Under the pieces are notes generated by a model. That model was not told the origin of the DNA, ran no database searches, and saw only the letters and a program-made list of their open reading frames with translations. Below are positions 1-8,402 of a stretch of 64,000 nt of DNA, in pieces. A program made the position numbers and the translations under genes. The stretch covers positions 2,232,001-2,296,000 of the forward strand of contig JAGTTO010000001.1 of NCBI GenBank assembly GCA_018223435.1, read 5' to 3'. Position 1 is the first letter of the stretch. The number at the start of each line of letters is the position of its first letter. The stretch is from Lachnospiraceae bacterium Marseille-Q4251. GTDB lineage: Bacteria > Bacillota > Clostridia > Lachnospirales > Lachnospiraceae.

Positions 1-271
1 GTCCTTTCGACTGATTCAGCATCTTCGACTGAATAAAGGTTTTATCAATGTTCTTGCCCATTTCTCCGCCCAGCGCATCCAGCTCTCTCACCAGATGGCC
101 TTTGGAGGTTCCGCCGATATTCGGGTTGCAGGGCATCATCGCAATGCTCTCCACGCTCACTGTGAAAAGCTGCGTTTTAAGCCCCAGCCTTGCACAAGCC
201 AGCGCCGCCTCACAGCCTGCATGGCCTGCTCCCACTACTACTACATCTACATTTTCCGTGATTGTATTCAT
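1..271 (-). CDS. mnmG: tRNA uridine-5-carboxymethylaminomethyl modification enzyme MnmG, N-terminal part
   Basis: The reverse strand encodes the first 90 codons of MnmG (GidA); the rest lies beyond the left edge. The FAD-binding Rossmann motif ([10 protein letters not shown], residues about 14-23) is followed by the PCNPNIGG segment typical of the family. MnmG acts with MnmE to modify the wobble uridine of several tRNAs. The ATG at 271-269 follows an AAGGAAA ribosome-binding site. It lies downstream of mnmE in the same leftward cluster. Identity is secure from the motifs and from the adjacent mnmE. Confidence 0.95.
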   Translation of the reverse strand, partial: MNTITENVDVVVVGAGHAGCEAALACARLGLKTQLFTVSVESIAMMPCNPNIGGTSKGHLVRELDALGGEMGKNIDKTFIQSKMLNQSKG

Positions 272-340
272 AATACAATTTTCCTTTCATTTTGTATACA
301 ATGTGCAATATCTCTCAATTTTGTCATTTTTTGCCAGAAA

Positions 341-379
341 GAAGATCCCGTTTCCACTCCGTACGGAACCAGGATCTTC
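341..379. terminator. stem-loop between mnmE and mnmG
   Basis: GAAGATCC (341-348) pairs perfectly with GGATCTTC (372-379), and a weaker inner pairing extends the stem. A T-run follows on the plus strand (384-390), but both neighbouring genes run leftward and the leftward side has no clean T-run. It could be a weak bidirectional terminator or a leader structure of mnmG. Function is inferred only from the hairpin. Confidence 0.4.
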
Positions 380-430
380 CCTTCTTTTTTACTATTATTT
401 ATGCGATTTTTCAAGAGGTTTCTGCAGGTT

Positions 431-1828
431 TTATTTTCCCGTACAGAACTTGCTGAAGATCTCGTTTACCAGGTCTTCCCCGAGGCTCTCGCCAAGGATC
501 CTTCCCAGGGCCTCGTAGGCGCTCATAAGGTCGATAGAGAAGAAATCCTCAGGCATACCCGCCTCAATGCTTTCTCCTACCTGTATGAGGCTTCTGTGGG
601 CTTCCAGGAGGGCCTGTTTCTGTCTCGCGTTGGTGATATAGACCTGATCATTGAAGGAGAGCTCTCCGCCGAAGAACATCTCCTTCACCTTCTCTGAGAG
701 CCGTTCAAGCCCTTTGTTTTCCAGGGCGGAAATCGGGATGATCTCCGTCTTGTCCACACCGGCCTCACGAAGCTTTTCCACAAGGCTCTCCTCTGTGGTC
801 ACAGCCTCAAGGTCCGTCTTATTTAAGAGCACCACGGCCTTCTTCTCCTTCAAAAGCTCCATGATCTCCTGATCATTCTCATCCAGCCTGGTGGAGGAAT
901 CCGCCACATAAAGGATTAGGTCTGCGTCCCGCACCGATTCCCGGCTTCGTTTCACGCCGATCTTTTCCACCACGTCCTCGGTCTGACGGATGCCGGCCGT
1001 ATCCACCAGCACCAGCGTCACGCCTCCTAAGTTTACCTTCTCCTCCAGCGTATCCCGGGTGGTTCCCGCGATATCCGTCACGATGGCCCGCTCCTCTCCC
1101 GTGAGCACGTTTAAGAGGGAGGATTTTCCCGCGTTGGGTTTTCCAAGGATTACGGTCCGGATGCCCTCGGTCATAATCTTTCCGTCCTCGGAATTTCTAA
1201 GAAGCGTCTCCACCTCTTTTTTCCAGCCCTCGTTCTTTTCACCCAGCTCTTCCGGATAGCCCTCAAGAGAAATATGCTCCGGGTCATCCAGGGCAGACTC
1301 GATGTGGGCGATCTCATAAAGGATACCGGCTCTCAGAGCCTTTATACGCTCCTGTACCGCCCCTTTCAGCTGTTTGACGGAACTCCTTAAGGCATACTCA
1401 TTCTGGGCCTCTATAACGTCCATAACGGCCTCAGCCTGGGATAGATCAATCCGGCCATTCAGAAAAGCCCGCTTGGTAAATTCTCCGGGCTCTGCTGCCC
1501 TGACTCCATGCTTCAATACAGTCTCCAAAACCCTTCTCACGGCAAAGACGCCGCCGTGGCAGTTGATCTCCACGGTATCCTCCGCCGTGTAGCTTCTGGG
1601 CCCTCTAAGAAGCATTACCAGCACCTCATCGATGACCTCCTCTCCATCCACGATAAAGCCGTAATGGATCGTGTGGGAAGGCTGTTCGGAAAGCTTCTTT
1701 TTCTTCTTTGTACCGGAATCGTAGATCTGATCCGCTATGTCAAAAGCCTCGGCTCCGCTGATTCTCACAATGCCGATCCCCGCCGGGCTCATGGCCGTGG
1801 AGACCGCAGCTATCGTATCACTGTTCAT
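431..1828 (-). CDS. mnmE: tRNA uridine-5-carboxymethylaminomethyl modification GTPase MnmE
   Basis: This 465-residue protein has the family's usual length and order: an N-terminal TrmE-type formyl-folate-binding domain (1-120), a helical domain, an inserted G domain and the terminal CTGK motif (462-465) carrying the essential cysteine. G-domain motifs are visible: P-loop GKPNAGKS (229-236), TDIAGTTRDT (251-260), DTAG (276-279) and NKTD. With MnmG it makes the cmnm5 or related modification at U34 of tRNAs. The start follows AAGGAGG. A short lysine run near residue 41 is a small lineage-specific insertion. Confidence 0.97.
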   Translation of the reverse strand: MNSDTIAAVSTAMSPAGIGIVRISGAEAFDIADQIYDSGTKKKKKLSEQPSHTIHYGFIVDGEEVIDEVLVMLLRGPRSYTAEDTVEINCHGGVFAVRRVLETVLKHGVRAAEPGEFTKRAFLNGRIDLSQAEAVMDVIEAQNEYALRSSVKQLKGAVQERIKALRAGILYEIAHIESALDDPEHISLEGYPEELGEKNEGWKKEVETLLRNSEDGKIMTEGIRTVILGKPNAGKSSLLNVLTGEERAIVTDIAGTTRDTLEEKVNLGGVTLVLVDTAGIRQTEDVVEKIGVKRSRESVRDADLILYVADSSTRLDENDQEIMELLKEKKAVVLLNKTDLEAVTTEESLVEKLREAGVDKTEIIPISALENKGLERLSEKVKEMFFGGELSFNDQVYITNARQKQALLEAHRSLIQVGESIEAGMPEDFFSIDLMSAYEALGRILGESLGEDLVNEIFSKFCTGK

Positions 1829-1840
1829 ATGAACCTCCTT

Positions 1841-1875
1841 AAAAAAAGAAGGAGATGCGATTCACATCCCCTTCT
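1841..1875 (-). terminator. terminator after jag / ahead of mnmE
   Basis: Read leftward, AGAAGGGGATG pairs with CATCTCCTTCT across a 7-nt loop and runs into a T-tract, the standard intrinsic terminator shape. It lies immediately upstream of the mnmE Shine-Dalgarno, so it could attenuate read-through from jag into mnmE. Confidence 0.75.
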
Positions 1876-1891
1876 CATCTGGCGGCAGCTC

Positions 1892-2743
1892 TTATCTCTC
1901 TCTGCCGTTATTGTTATTATTTTTCAGTGTGACTACCACCTTACGGTAGGGTTCTTCACCCTCGCTGTGAGTGGCCACATAAGGATTGTTCTGCAGTGCA
2001 GAATGAATGATCCTTCTCTCATACGGATTCATGGGCTCCAGGAATACCGGCTTTCTGGTGCGTCTCACCTTGGAAGCAATGTTCCTTGCAAGGTTCTCCA
2101 GAGTTTCTTTTCTCCGTCTGCGGTAGTCCTCAGTGTCTACTTTTACGCGGACATAGGGACCGTTTCCTTTGTTTACCACAAGGCTGGTCAGATACTGAAC
2201 GGAATCCAGGGTCTGTCCTCTTTTTCCGATCAGCACACCCATCTCGTCACCGTTGAGATCAATGTTCAAGGTGCCTTCCTCATCAAAGGAGGCCTTGATC
2301 TCTACCTGCATATTCATGGCGTTTAAGGTTCCCTTCAGGAAATCCTCCGCTCTCTTGATGGCTGCCTCTTTATCCAGCGGAGCCTTCGCCGGTCTCTCTG
2401 CTGCCGGCTCTTTTGCCGGTGCTGCTTCCCTGCGGACAGGCTCTTTTACTGCTTTGACTTCTTCCCGTACGGGCTCCTTCACAGGAGCTTTCGGTGCGGG
2501 CTTCGGAGCCGGTTTCTCTGCTTTTTTCACCGGTGTCTCCACCACTTCCTCAAAGTTTTCTTCGGGAGCTTCTTCTTTCTTGCGGGCCATAATGACTGCG
2601 GGTCTGCTTCCGAAGCCTAAGAAGCCGGTGCTTCCTTTTTCGACTACTTCATACTCGATATTATCACTGCTTGTGCCTAACTGAATGGAAGCTTCTGTGA
2701 TCGCATCATCCACCGTTTTGGCTGAGATTCTGATGTATTCCAT
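1892..2743 (-). CDS. jag: Jag/KhpB-type RNA-binding protein (Jag-N, KH, R3H)
   Basis: The 283-residue protein has a Jag N-terminal domain (about 1-52, ending in the GFLGFGSRP motif), a low-complexity Ala/Pro/Glu/Lys linker (about 55-125), a KH domain with the GKRG loop (173-176) and an R3H domain (about 225-272, with the Arg and His of the family motif). Jag (KhpB, EloR) is an RNA-binding protein linked to cell elongation in Gram-positive bacteria. It sits directly downstream of yidC, its conserved position. A run of five asparagines near the C-terminus is unusual but short. Confidence 0.95.
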   Translation of the reverse strand: MEYIRISAKTVDDAITEASIQLGTSSDNIEYEVVEKGSTGFLGFGSRPAVIMARKKEEAPEENFEEVVETPVKKAEKPAPKPAPKAPVKEPVREEVKAVKEPVRREAAPAKEPAAERPAKAPLDKEAAIKRAEDFLKGTLNAMNMQVEIKASFDEEGTLNIDLNGDEMGVLIGKRGQTLDSVQYLTSLVVNKGNGPYVRVKVDTEDYRRRRKETLENLARNIASKVRRTRKPVFLEPMNPYERRIIHSALQNNPYVATHSEGEEPYRKVVVTLKNNNNNGRER

Positions 2744-2770
2744 AGTACCCCTCCTGTTTTTGCTTACCTC

Positions 2771-4051
2771 TTATTTCTTCTTTCCGGTTTTCTCGTTATA
2801 CTGCTCTACCATACGGGCTTTTGCCGCGATGCTTCCCGGTTTTGCCGCGTGGTTTTTGTAGTATTCCGTGGATTTCTCCATCTGTTTCTGCCGGGCTTCC
2901 TCTTTCTGCTTCTGAACCTTCTCATCCTCTTCCGGATCTGCCTGTTTGGAAGCTGCCATCATGGCCTGCTTGGAGATCGTCTGAGGCGGAAGTCCCATCT
3001 TTTTACGCTTCTCGTTGTTTTTCTCCACGTTCTTCTGGATCATCTCATCCAGGTCGATCTTGTCGATCTGTTTGTTTACGATGATCTGCTGAATCATACG
3101 CACAACGGCGCTGGCTACCCAGTAGATACCAAGACCGGTGGGCAGGGTGAAACAGAATACAACGGACATCAGCGGCATAACATTGTTCATCATCTTCATG
3201 GAAGCTTCCATGGTTCCACCCTCGGAGTTGTTAGAAGGCGTTGTTGCTGCGGTGGAAAGCTTCACGCTGAACCACTGGGTCAGACCGGAAAGGATCGGGA
3301 TCAGAAGAGCTCCGATCACGAGAAGAATGGCTCCGCTCTCCAGGCCGCTTCTGATGATATTTAACGGAGAATCCGCAATATTCAGGCCCAGGAAATAGTT
3401 CATGCGGTCCATCTCGCCCTGTGTCTTTGTTATCAGATCAGAGAAATCCGGAAACTTCTCTGCGAGGGTTTCCCAGTCTGCAGGTTTGCATTTGTAAAGC
3501 GTATCTACAATAGAATTGGCTGCATAGCCTAATTTCTCAAAGTTAATGTTGTTTACTTTTGCGATCTCTGAAAGGACTTCCTGGCTTCCGCTTGTTGCGA
3601 GGATCTTCTCAACCAGCGGCATAAAAGCGTTCTTTACGCTGCCTACATACGCGGGCACATTCCAGATAACACGGTACAAAGCGAACAGAATCGGCAGCTG
3701 TATCAACATCTGAACACAGCTTCCTGTGGGGGATACGCCGTATTTTGCGTATACTTCCTTGGTTTCCTCGTTCATCTTCATCATGGAAGCCTGGTCCTGC
3801 TTGCCCTTGTATTTCTTCTGGATCTTCTGCAGTTCCGGATTCATTTTCGCGGAAAGCTTGGAGAACTTCTGCTGCTTGTATGTCAGCGGAGTCATGACTC
3901 CATAGATAATGATCGTGAACAGAATGATACATAAACCGATATTTTCCACATGGAAAACGCTGCTCAGAAAGATAAAGATGGCATTCATGATGAAGCCGAG
4001 CAGGGTGGCTACCGGTCCAATAATGAACGTATTGGTCTTGGTTATTAACAT
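2771..4051 (-). CDS. yidC: membrane protein insertase YidC/OxaA
   Basis: A 426-residue polytopic membrane protein of the YidC/Oxa1 family. Hydrophobic segments occur near residues 12-35 and 37-57, in the middle and near 295-318. The conserved region contains MIQLPILFALYRVIW and a cytoplasmic basic loop (KFSKLSAKMNPELQKIQKKYKGK region). It inserts proteins into the membrane alone or with SecYEG. It is longer than Bacillus SpoIIIJ because of a large extracytoplasmic loop (about 150-230) and a long charged C-terminal tail. No lipobox is seen. The start follows AGGAGGAAAAGC. Confidence 0.95.
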   Translation of the reverse strand: MLITKTNTFIIGPVATLLGFIMNAIFIFLSSVFHVENIGLCIILFTIIIYGVMTPLTYKQQKFSKLSAKMNPELQKIQKKYKGKQDQASMMKMNEETKEVYAKYGVSPTGSCVQMLIQLPILFALYRVIWNVPAYVGSVKNAFMPLVEKILATSGSQEVLSEIAKVNNINFEKLGYAANSIVDTLYKCKPADWETLAEKFPDFSDLITKTQGEMDRMNYFLGLNIADSPLNIIRSGLESGAILLVIGALLIPILSGLTQWFSVKLSTAATTPSNNSEGGTMEASMKMMNNVMPLMSVVFCFTLPTGLGIYWVASAVVRMIQQIIVNKQIDKIDLDEMIQKNVEKNNEKRKKMGLPPQTISKQAMMAASKQADPEEDEKVQKQKEEARQKQMEKSTEYYKNHAAKPGSIAAKARMVEQYNEKTGKKK

Positions 4052-4150
4052 GCTTTTCCTCCTGGATGTTACAGCTGTCCCGGCTCCCCTCGCCCCGCAG
4101 CTGCGCTACTCTTGATTTTCGTCTTCCTGGTAAAGCGGATAAAAAACCGC

Positions 4151-4360
4151 TCAGGGAACAGGATCATACCCTCCGTGAGAAAAGGGATTACACCTTAAGA
4201 TACGCCACACGGCCAGAAGGGAACCCTTCAGAGCGCCGTATTTCTCGATCGCTTCCAGCCCATACTGGGAACAGGTGGGATAATACGGACATTTGGTACT
4301 CTTTAACGGGGAAAGGTATTTTCTATATAATTTAATCATTCCGATTAAGATTTTTTTCAT
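4151..4360 (-). CDS. yidD: membrane protein insertion efficiency factor YidD
   Basis: A 69-residue protein with the family hallmarks [23 protein letters not shown] and GGYDPVP; the conserved cysteines of the CPxxPTCS motif are all present. YidD is a small membrane-associated factor that aids YidC-dependent insertion. Its 5' end overlaps the 3' end of rnpA by 29 bases, a common arrangement in the rpmH-rnpA-yidD-yidC cluster. Confidence 0.95.
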   Translation of the reverse strand: MKKILIGMIKLYRKYLSPLKSTKCPYYPTCSQYGLEAIEKYGALKGSLLAVWRILRCNPFSHGGYDPVP

Positions 4361-4715
4361 CTTTATTCTCCGACGAAAGCTCCTGAACCAGGTTCTGAAG
4401 CTTCATTAGATGCAGAAGCGCACTCTCGATTTCCCGATAGCTTCTGCCCTTTGCCAGTGGTCTTACCACAACCACCAGATCATATCCAGGTTTTAGTGAT
4501 TTTTCATTCAGACGATAACTCTCTCTAATTAAACGACACATATGATGGCGAACGACACTGTTCCCCACCTTTTTACTGACAGAAATCCCGATGCGGTTTT
4601 TTGACAAGCCATTTTCCAGCCGGTACAACACCAGATAGCGGTTGGCCCTGGAATCTGCTGCCCGGTAAACTCTCTGAAAATCCTGATTTTTCTTCAATGA
4701 CTCTGAAAATATCAT
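4332..4715 (-). CDS. rnpA: ribonuclease P protein component
   Basis: The 127-residue protein starts at MIFSESLKK (ATG 4715-4713, preceded by GGAG). A longer in-frame extension to 4811 overlaps the end of rpmH and has no family similarity, so I reject it. The core motif [29 protein letters not shown] matches the RNR signature of RnpA. It pairs with RNase P RNA to remove tRNA 5' leaders. It lies directly behind rpmH. Confidence 0.95.
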   Translation of the reverse strand: MIFSESLKKNQDFQRVYRAADSRANRYLVLYRLENGLSKNRIGISVSKKVGNSVVRHHMCRLIRESYRLNEKSLKPGYDLVVVVRPLAKGRSYREIESALLHLMKLQNLVQELSSENKDEKNLNRND

Positions 4716-4749
4716 AAAAACTCCATACGTTTCTATTAAAGAGAAGAAA

Positions 4750-4769
4750 AGGCCACAAATATGCGGCCT
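4750..4769 (-). terminator. weak hairpin between rpmH and rnpA
   Basis: Read leftward, AGGCC and GGCCT form a short stem over a 10-nt AU-rich loop, followed by TTTTCTTC. With only five pairs it is a weak attenuator or processing site, plausible between the strongly expressed rpmH and the lowly needed rnpA. Confidence 0.4.
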
Positions 4770-4902
4770 ATGCTGACAATACTTTTCTTCCTTTTGCTCT
4801 TCTGGCAGCAAGAACTTTTCTGCCGTTTGCTGTGCTCATTCTTGCTCTGAATCCGTGAACTTTCGCTCTGGATCTTTTTTTCGGCTGAAATGTCATTTTC
4901 AT
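4768..4902 (-). CDS. rpmH: 50S ribosomal protein L34
   Basis: A 44-residue, very basic protein read from the leftward strand. It opens with [10 protein letters not shown], contains KVHGFRARM and ends near [11 protein letters not shown], the full L34 sequence pattern. A strong AAGGAGGTG ribosome-binding site precedes the ATG at 4902-4900. L34 is a component of the large ribosomal subunit and the usual first gene leftward of oriC. Confidence 0.97.
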   Translation of the reverse strand: MKMTFQPKKRSRAKVHGFRARMSTANGRKVLAARRAKGRKVLSA

Positions 4903-5129
4903 AAGTTTTGGCACCTCCTTCTTCTATCCCACCATCCTTGTCCGAAACTCCGAAATCGCTTTCCCTCTCCCGGAAAGACAAAAAATAGCAGCCAATCTAA
5001 AACATCATTTCCCATTATATTCATAAAAAACAAGAAAGTCAAGGAGTTTTTTGGCGGGCCTTTTCCCGCGTTCTCCTGCAATATAATAAGAAGAAACTCT
5101 GCTTTTTCCGCCAGATTTTCTTATTTTTG

Positions 5130-5460
5130 TGCATATGTGGAAAATTTTCTTTTTTTACCATAATTCACATGTCATCCCCAGCTCATCCACGGCCAATCCA
5201 CAAGTTATCCACATATTGGGGATAACTTGTGCATAACTCATGAATAACCTGTGGAAAGCGTCTCCATCATCCACATAGTCGCCAAAAATGTCTGATTTTT
5301 ACGCCATTTTTCACTGTGAACAAATATTTTTCTCTTTTTCACAAGAATTAAGCATTGATAATTTTACCGTTTTAGTTTAAAATTGTTGAGTATAGTGGGA
5401 TGATTTTTTTATGCTCGTCCCGTACGGACATACACCATACGGTCTTTTTTATGATTGTGG
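5130..5460. other. oriC, dnaA-upstream DnaA-box cluster and AT-rich region
   Basis: The 613-base gap between divergent rpmH and dnaA carries a perfect DnaA box TTATCCACA at 5205-5213 and near matches at 5194-5202 (CAATCCACA), 5267-5275 (TCATCCACA), about 5136-5144 (inverted, TGTGGAAAA) and around 5249. An AT-rich stretch (about 5320-5410) nearest dnaA is the likely unwinding element. At 5420-5450 a short CCGTA/TACGG hairpin followed by six T's lies in the dnaA leader. The rest of the gap (4903-5130) is AT-rich with no gene seen. Confidence 0.85.
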
Positions 5461-5515
5461 AGGACTCCATAGTCTTTTTTTCGTATGCTTATAACCAATG
5501 TAAGGAGTTATCTGA

Positions 5516-6883
5516 ATGGACATCATCAAAGAAAAATGGGAGGAAATTCTATATACCGTAAAGCTGGAGCATGAACTTACGGACGTATCTTTCGATACCT
5601 GGCTCAAACCGCTGAAAGTACATAGCTTCGAGAAAAACGGATCAGCCAATACGTTGTATATTCTGATCCCGGCTGAACAGCAGCCTGCTTTCGGTTATAT
5701 TAAGAAGAAATACGCCCTTCCGCTTCGGGTTGCCATCGCGGAAATCACCGGTCTGGACTGTTCGCTGGAGTTTATCCTCCCCGAAGAAGCCCAGAAACTG
5801 GAGGCAAAAAAGGCAACTGTTACTTCTAATCTGAACGAATGCATTGAAAAGGCCAACTTAAATCCGAAGTATACTTTCGATACCTTCGTGGTCGGCAGCA
5901 ACAACAATTTTGCCCACGCCGCATCCCTCGCGGTGGCCGAATCTCCGGGAGAAATGTACAATCCTCTCTTTATTTACGGAGGCGTTGGTCTGGGAAAAAC
6001 CCACCTCATGCATTCCATCGCGCATTTTATATTAGAAAGAAATCCGGAAACCAAGGTGCTTTATGTGACCAGTGAATCTTTTACGAATGAGCTGATCGAG
6101 GCCATCCGTAACAACAACAACACTGCAACTGCCCGTTTTCGCGAGAAATACCGCAATATTGACGTACTTCTTATTGATGATATCCAGTTCATTATAGGAA
6201 AAGAATCCACCCAGGAAGAATTTTTCCATACTTTTAATGATCTGCACAGCAATAAAAAGCAGATCATTATTTCTTCGGATAAACCCCCCAAAGAAATGCA
6301 GACTCTGGAAGGACGTCTCCGCTCCCGCTTCGAATGGGGCCTGATCGCGGACATCTCCTCTCCCGACTACGAAACCCGTATGGCAATTCTCCGGAAAAAA
6401 GAAGAACTTGACGGCTATCAGGTAAATGACGAAGTCATCAAATACATCGCCACCAATATCAAATCAAATATCCGTGAGCTGGAGGGAGCCCTCAATAAAC
6501 TGATGGCCTGCAGCCGCCTGGAAAAAAAGGAAATCACAATTGAAATGGCGGAACAGGAACTCCGCGATATCATCTCTCCGGACGAAAAACGGGAGGTCAC
6601 TCCGGAGCTCATCATCAATACGGTGGCGGAGCACTTCGGAATCCGTCCGGAAGACATCAAAGGAAAGAAACGAAATTCCGAGATTGTCTTTCCCAGACAG
6701 ATTGCCATGTATCTCTGCAGGGAGATCATCGGTATCCCCTTAAAGTCCATCGGAACCATAATGGGGAAAAAAGACCACACCACAGTTATCCACGCCTGCA
6801 ACACCATCGTCGCCGACATGGAAAAATCCGAATCCACACGCAATACCGTAGAGATTATCAAGAAGAAAATCACACCGAACTGA
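5516..6883 (+). CDS. dnaA: chromosomal replication initiator protein DnaA
   Basis: A 455-residue DnaA with four domains: the N-terminal DnaB/regulator-contact domain (1-80), a short linker, the AAA+ domain with Walker A GGVGLGKTH and Walker B VLLIDDIQF, and a C-terminal DNA-binding domain with the DnaA-box signature GKKDHTTVIHACNTI. It binds DnaA boxes on either side of its own gene, melts oriC and loads the helicase. The AAGGAG site and the position of the conserved N-terminus fix the start. Confidence 0.98.
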   Translation: MDIIKEKWEEILYTVKLEHELTDVSFDTWLKPLKVHSFEKNGSANTLYILIPAEQQPAFGYIKKKYALPLRVAIAEITGLDCSLEFILPEEAQKLEAKKATVTSNLNECIEKANLNPKYTFDTFVVGSNNNFAHAASLAVAESPGEMYNPLFIYGGVGLGKTHLMHSIAHFILERNPETKVLYVTSESFTNELIEAIRNNNNTATARFREKYRNIDVLLIDDIQFIIGKESTQEEFFHTFNDLHSNKKQIIISSDKPPKEMQTLEGRLRSRFEWGLIADISSPDYETRMAILRKKEELDGYQVNDEVIKYIATNIKSNIRELEGALNKLMACSRLEKKEITIEMAEQELRDIISPDEKREVTPELIINTVAEHFGIRPEDIKGKKRNSEIVFPRQIAMYLCREIIGIPLKSIGTIMGKKDHTTVIHACNTIVADMEKSESTRNTVEIIKKKITPN

Positions 6884-6985
6884 CAGTCATCCACAGGCTT
6901 CGTACGAAAGTTCCACAAAAGTATTCCACAGCCGGAACCCTTGATTTTACTGGCTTTCGTACGGTTATTCACAAATTCACAGCCC
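6884..6985. other. oriC, dnaA-dnaN intergenic DnaA-box cluster
   Basis: Boxes close to TTATCCACA lie at 6887-6895 (TCATCCACA), 6909-6917 (AGTTCCACA), 6922-6930 (TATTCCACA) and 6965-6973 (TTATTCACA). The inner ones are flanked by a perfect 10-bp inverted repeat, CGTACGAAAG (6901-6910) and CTTTCGTACG (6954-6963). Together with the cluster upstream of dnaA this gives a bipartite origin like that of Bacillus. Confidence 0.75.
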
Positions 6986-7058
6986 CTAAGAATATGACTA
7001 CGGATTTTCTATAAAAAATATATTCAAAGCCTTTTTCGGCCAAAAGGAGTACACACCT

Positions 7059-8162
7059 ATGAAAATTATCTGTTCCAAAACGAGTCTGTTAAAGGGTGTA
7101 AACACCGTACTGAAAGCGGTACCCTCCAAAACGACCATGCCGATCCTGGAATGCATCCTCATCGATGCGACTCTCGGAAAAATTAAATTCACAGCCAATG
7201 ATATGGAACTTGGAATCGAAACCACCGTTGACGGTTCCATTCAGGAAAAAGGTATCGTAGCTCTGGATGCGAAGATCTTTTCTGAAATCGTACGAAAACT
7301 TCCTGAAAATGAAGTTACCATCGAGACCGATGCCAAACTGAACACCACGATCACCTGTGAAAAAGCAAAATTTAATATTCCGGGCCAGTCCGGCGATGAT
7401 TTCACCGGTCTTCCCGCTGTTGAAAAAAATGAAAGCATCACTCTCACCCAGTTCACACTGAAGGAAGTGATCCGTCAGACCATCTTTTCCATTGCAGCCA
7501 ATGAGAATAATAAAATGATGACTGGTGAACTTTTTGAAGTAAACGGAAGTTTACTAAAAGTGGTTTCCCTGGACGGACACCGTATTTCTATTAGAAAAGT
7601 CGAATTAAAAGAGAATTTTGGAAACATCAAAGTTGTCGTTCCTGGAAAGACACTCACCGAAGTGAGCAAAATTTTATCCGGCGAAACCGACGACGATGTC
7701 CGTATTTTCTTTACAACCAACCATATCGTATTTGAATTTGAGGAGACCATCGTGGTTTCCCGCCTGATCGAGGGAGAATATTTCCGTATCGATCAGATGC
7801 TTTCCAGCGATTATGAGACGAAGATCACGGTAAATAAGAGAGAGCTTCTAAGCTGTATCGACCGTGCGACGCTGCTGGTGAAAGAAGGAGACAAAAAACC
7901 CATCATCATTCATATCACCGATGGTTCAATGGAACTTAAGATCAATTCTCAGATCGGTTCCATGAAAGAGGATATCGATATTGAGAAAGAGGGTAAGGAT
8001 ATTCTCATCGGTTTCAACCCCCGGTTCCTGATGGATGCCTTGAGAGTCATCGACGACGAGACCGTGGATATTTATCTGGTAAATCCGAAGGCTCCCTGCT
8101 TTATCCGGGACGACAAGGAAACTTACACCTATCTCATTCTGCCGGTGAACTTTACGGCTTAA
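7059..8162 (+). CDS. dnaN: DNA polymerase III sliding clamp (beta subunit)
   Basis: A 367-residue beta clamp with three repeated clamp domains; the N-terminal MKIICSKTSLLKGVNTVLKAVPSKTTMPIL and the C-terminal LILPVN segment are characteristic. It forms the ring that tethers the replicative polymerase. It follows dnaA in the conserved order and is preceded by AAGGAG about 10 bases before the ATG. Confidence 0.98.
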   Translation: MKIICSKTSLLKGVNTVLKAVPSKTTMPILECILIDATLGKIKFTANDMELGIETTVDGSIQEKGIVALDAKIFSEIVRKLPENEVTIETDAKLNTTITCEKAKFNIPGQSGDDFTGLPAVEKNESITLTQFTLKEVIRQTIFSIAANENNKMMTGELFEVNGSLLKVVSLDGHRISIRKVELKENFGNIKVVVPGKTLTEVSKILSGETDDDVRIFFTTNHIVFEFEETIVVSRLIEGEYFRIDQMLSSDYETKITVNKRELLSCIDRATLLVKEGDKKPIIIHITDGSMELKINSQIGSMKEDIDIEKEGKDILIGFNPRFLMDALRVIDDETVDIYLVNPKAPCFIRDDKETYTYLILPVNFTA

Positions 8163-8174
8163 GGAAGGAAACTT

Positions 8175-8390
8175 ATGGAAACAATTACAATCAAAGATGA
8201 ATTTATCAAACTGGGACAGGCCCTGAAGCTGGCCGGTCTCTGCGAATCCGGCGTGGACGCCAAGTTCGCCGTACAGGAAGGCCACGTTCTGGTCAACGGC
8301 GTGACGGAGACCCAGCGAGGAAAGAAACTCCATCCGGGAGACACCTTTACCTACGAAGGAAAGACGGTAACGGTTCTGGAAAAAAAGTAA
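8175..8390 (+). CDS. yaaA: S4-domain RNA-binding protein YaaA/RlbA
   Basis: A 71-residue protein formed almost entirely by an S4-like RNA-binding fold: IKLGQALKLAGLCESG, then VLVNGVTETQRGKKLHPGD. It sits between dnaN and recF, the invariant position of yaaA in Firmicutes. Links to ribosome biogenesis have been suggested for the family; the exact target is not visible here. Confidence 0.9.
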   Translation: METITIKDEFIKLGQALKLAGLCESGVDAKFAVQEGHVLVNGVTETQRGKKLHPGDTFTYEGKTVTVLEKK

Positions 8391-8402
8391 GGCTGGTGCC
8401 GA

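Noticed and set aside
4716..4811. N-terminal extension of rnpA
   Set aside because: It overlaps the 3' end of rpmH, lacks family similarity, and a proper ribosome-binding site precedes ATG 4715.
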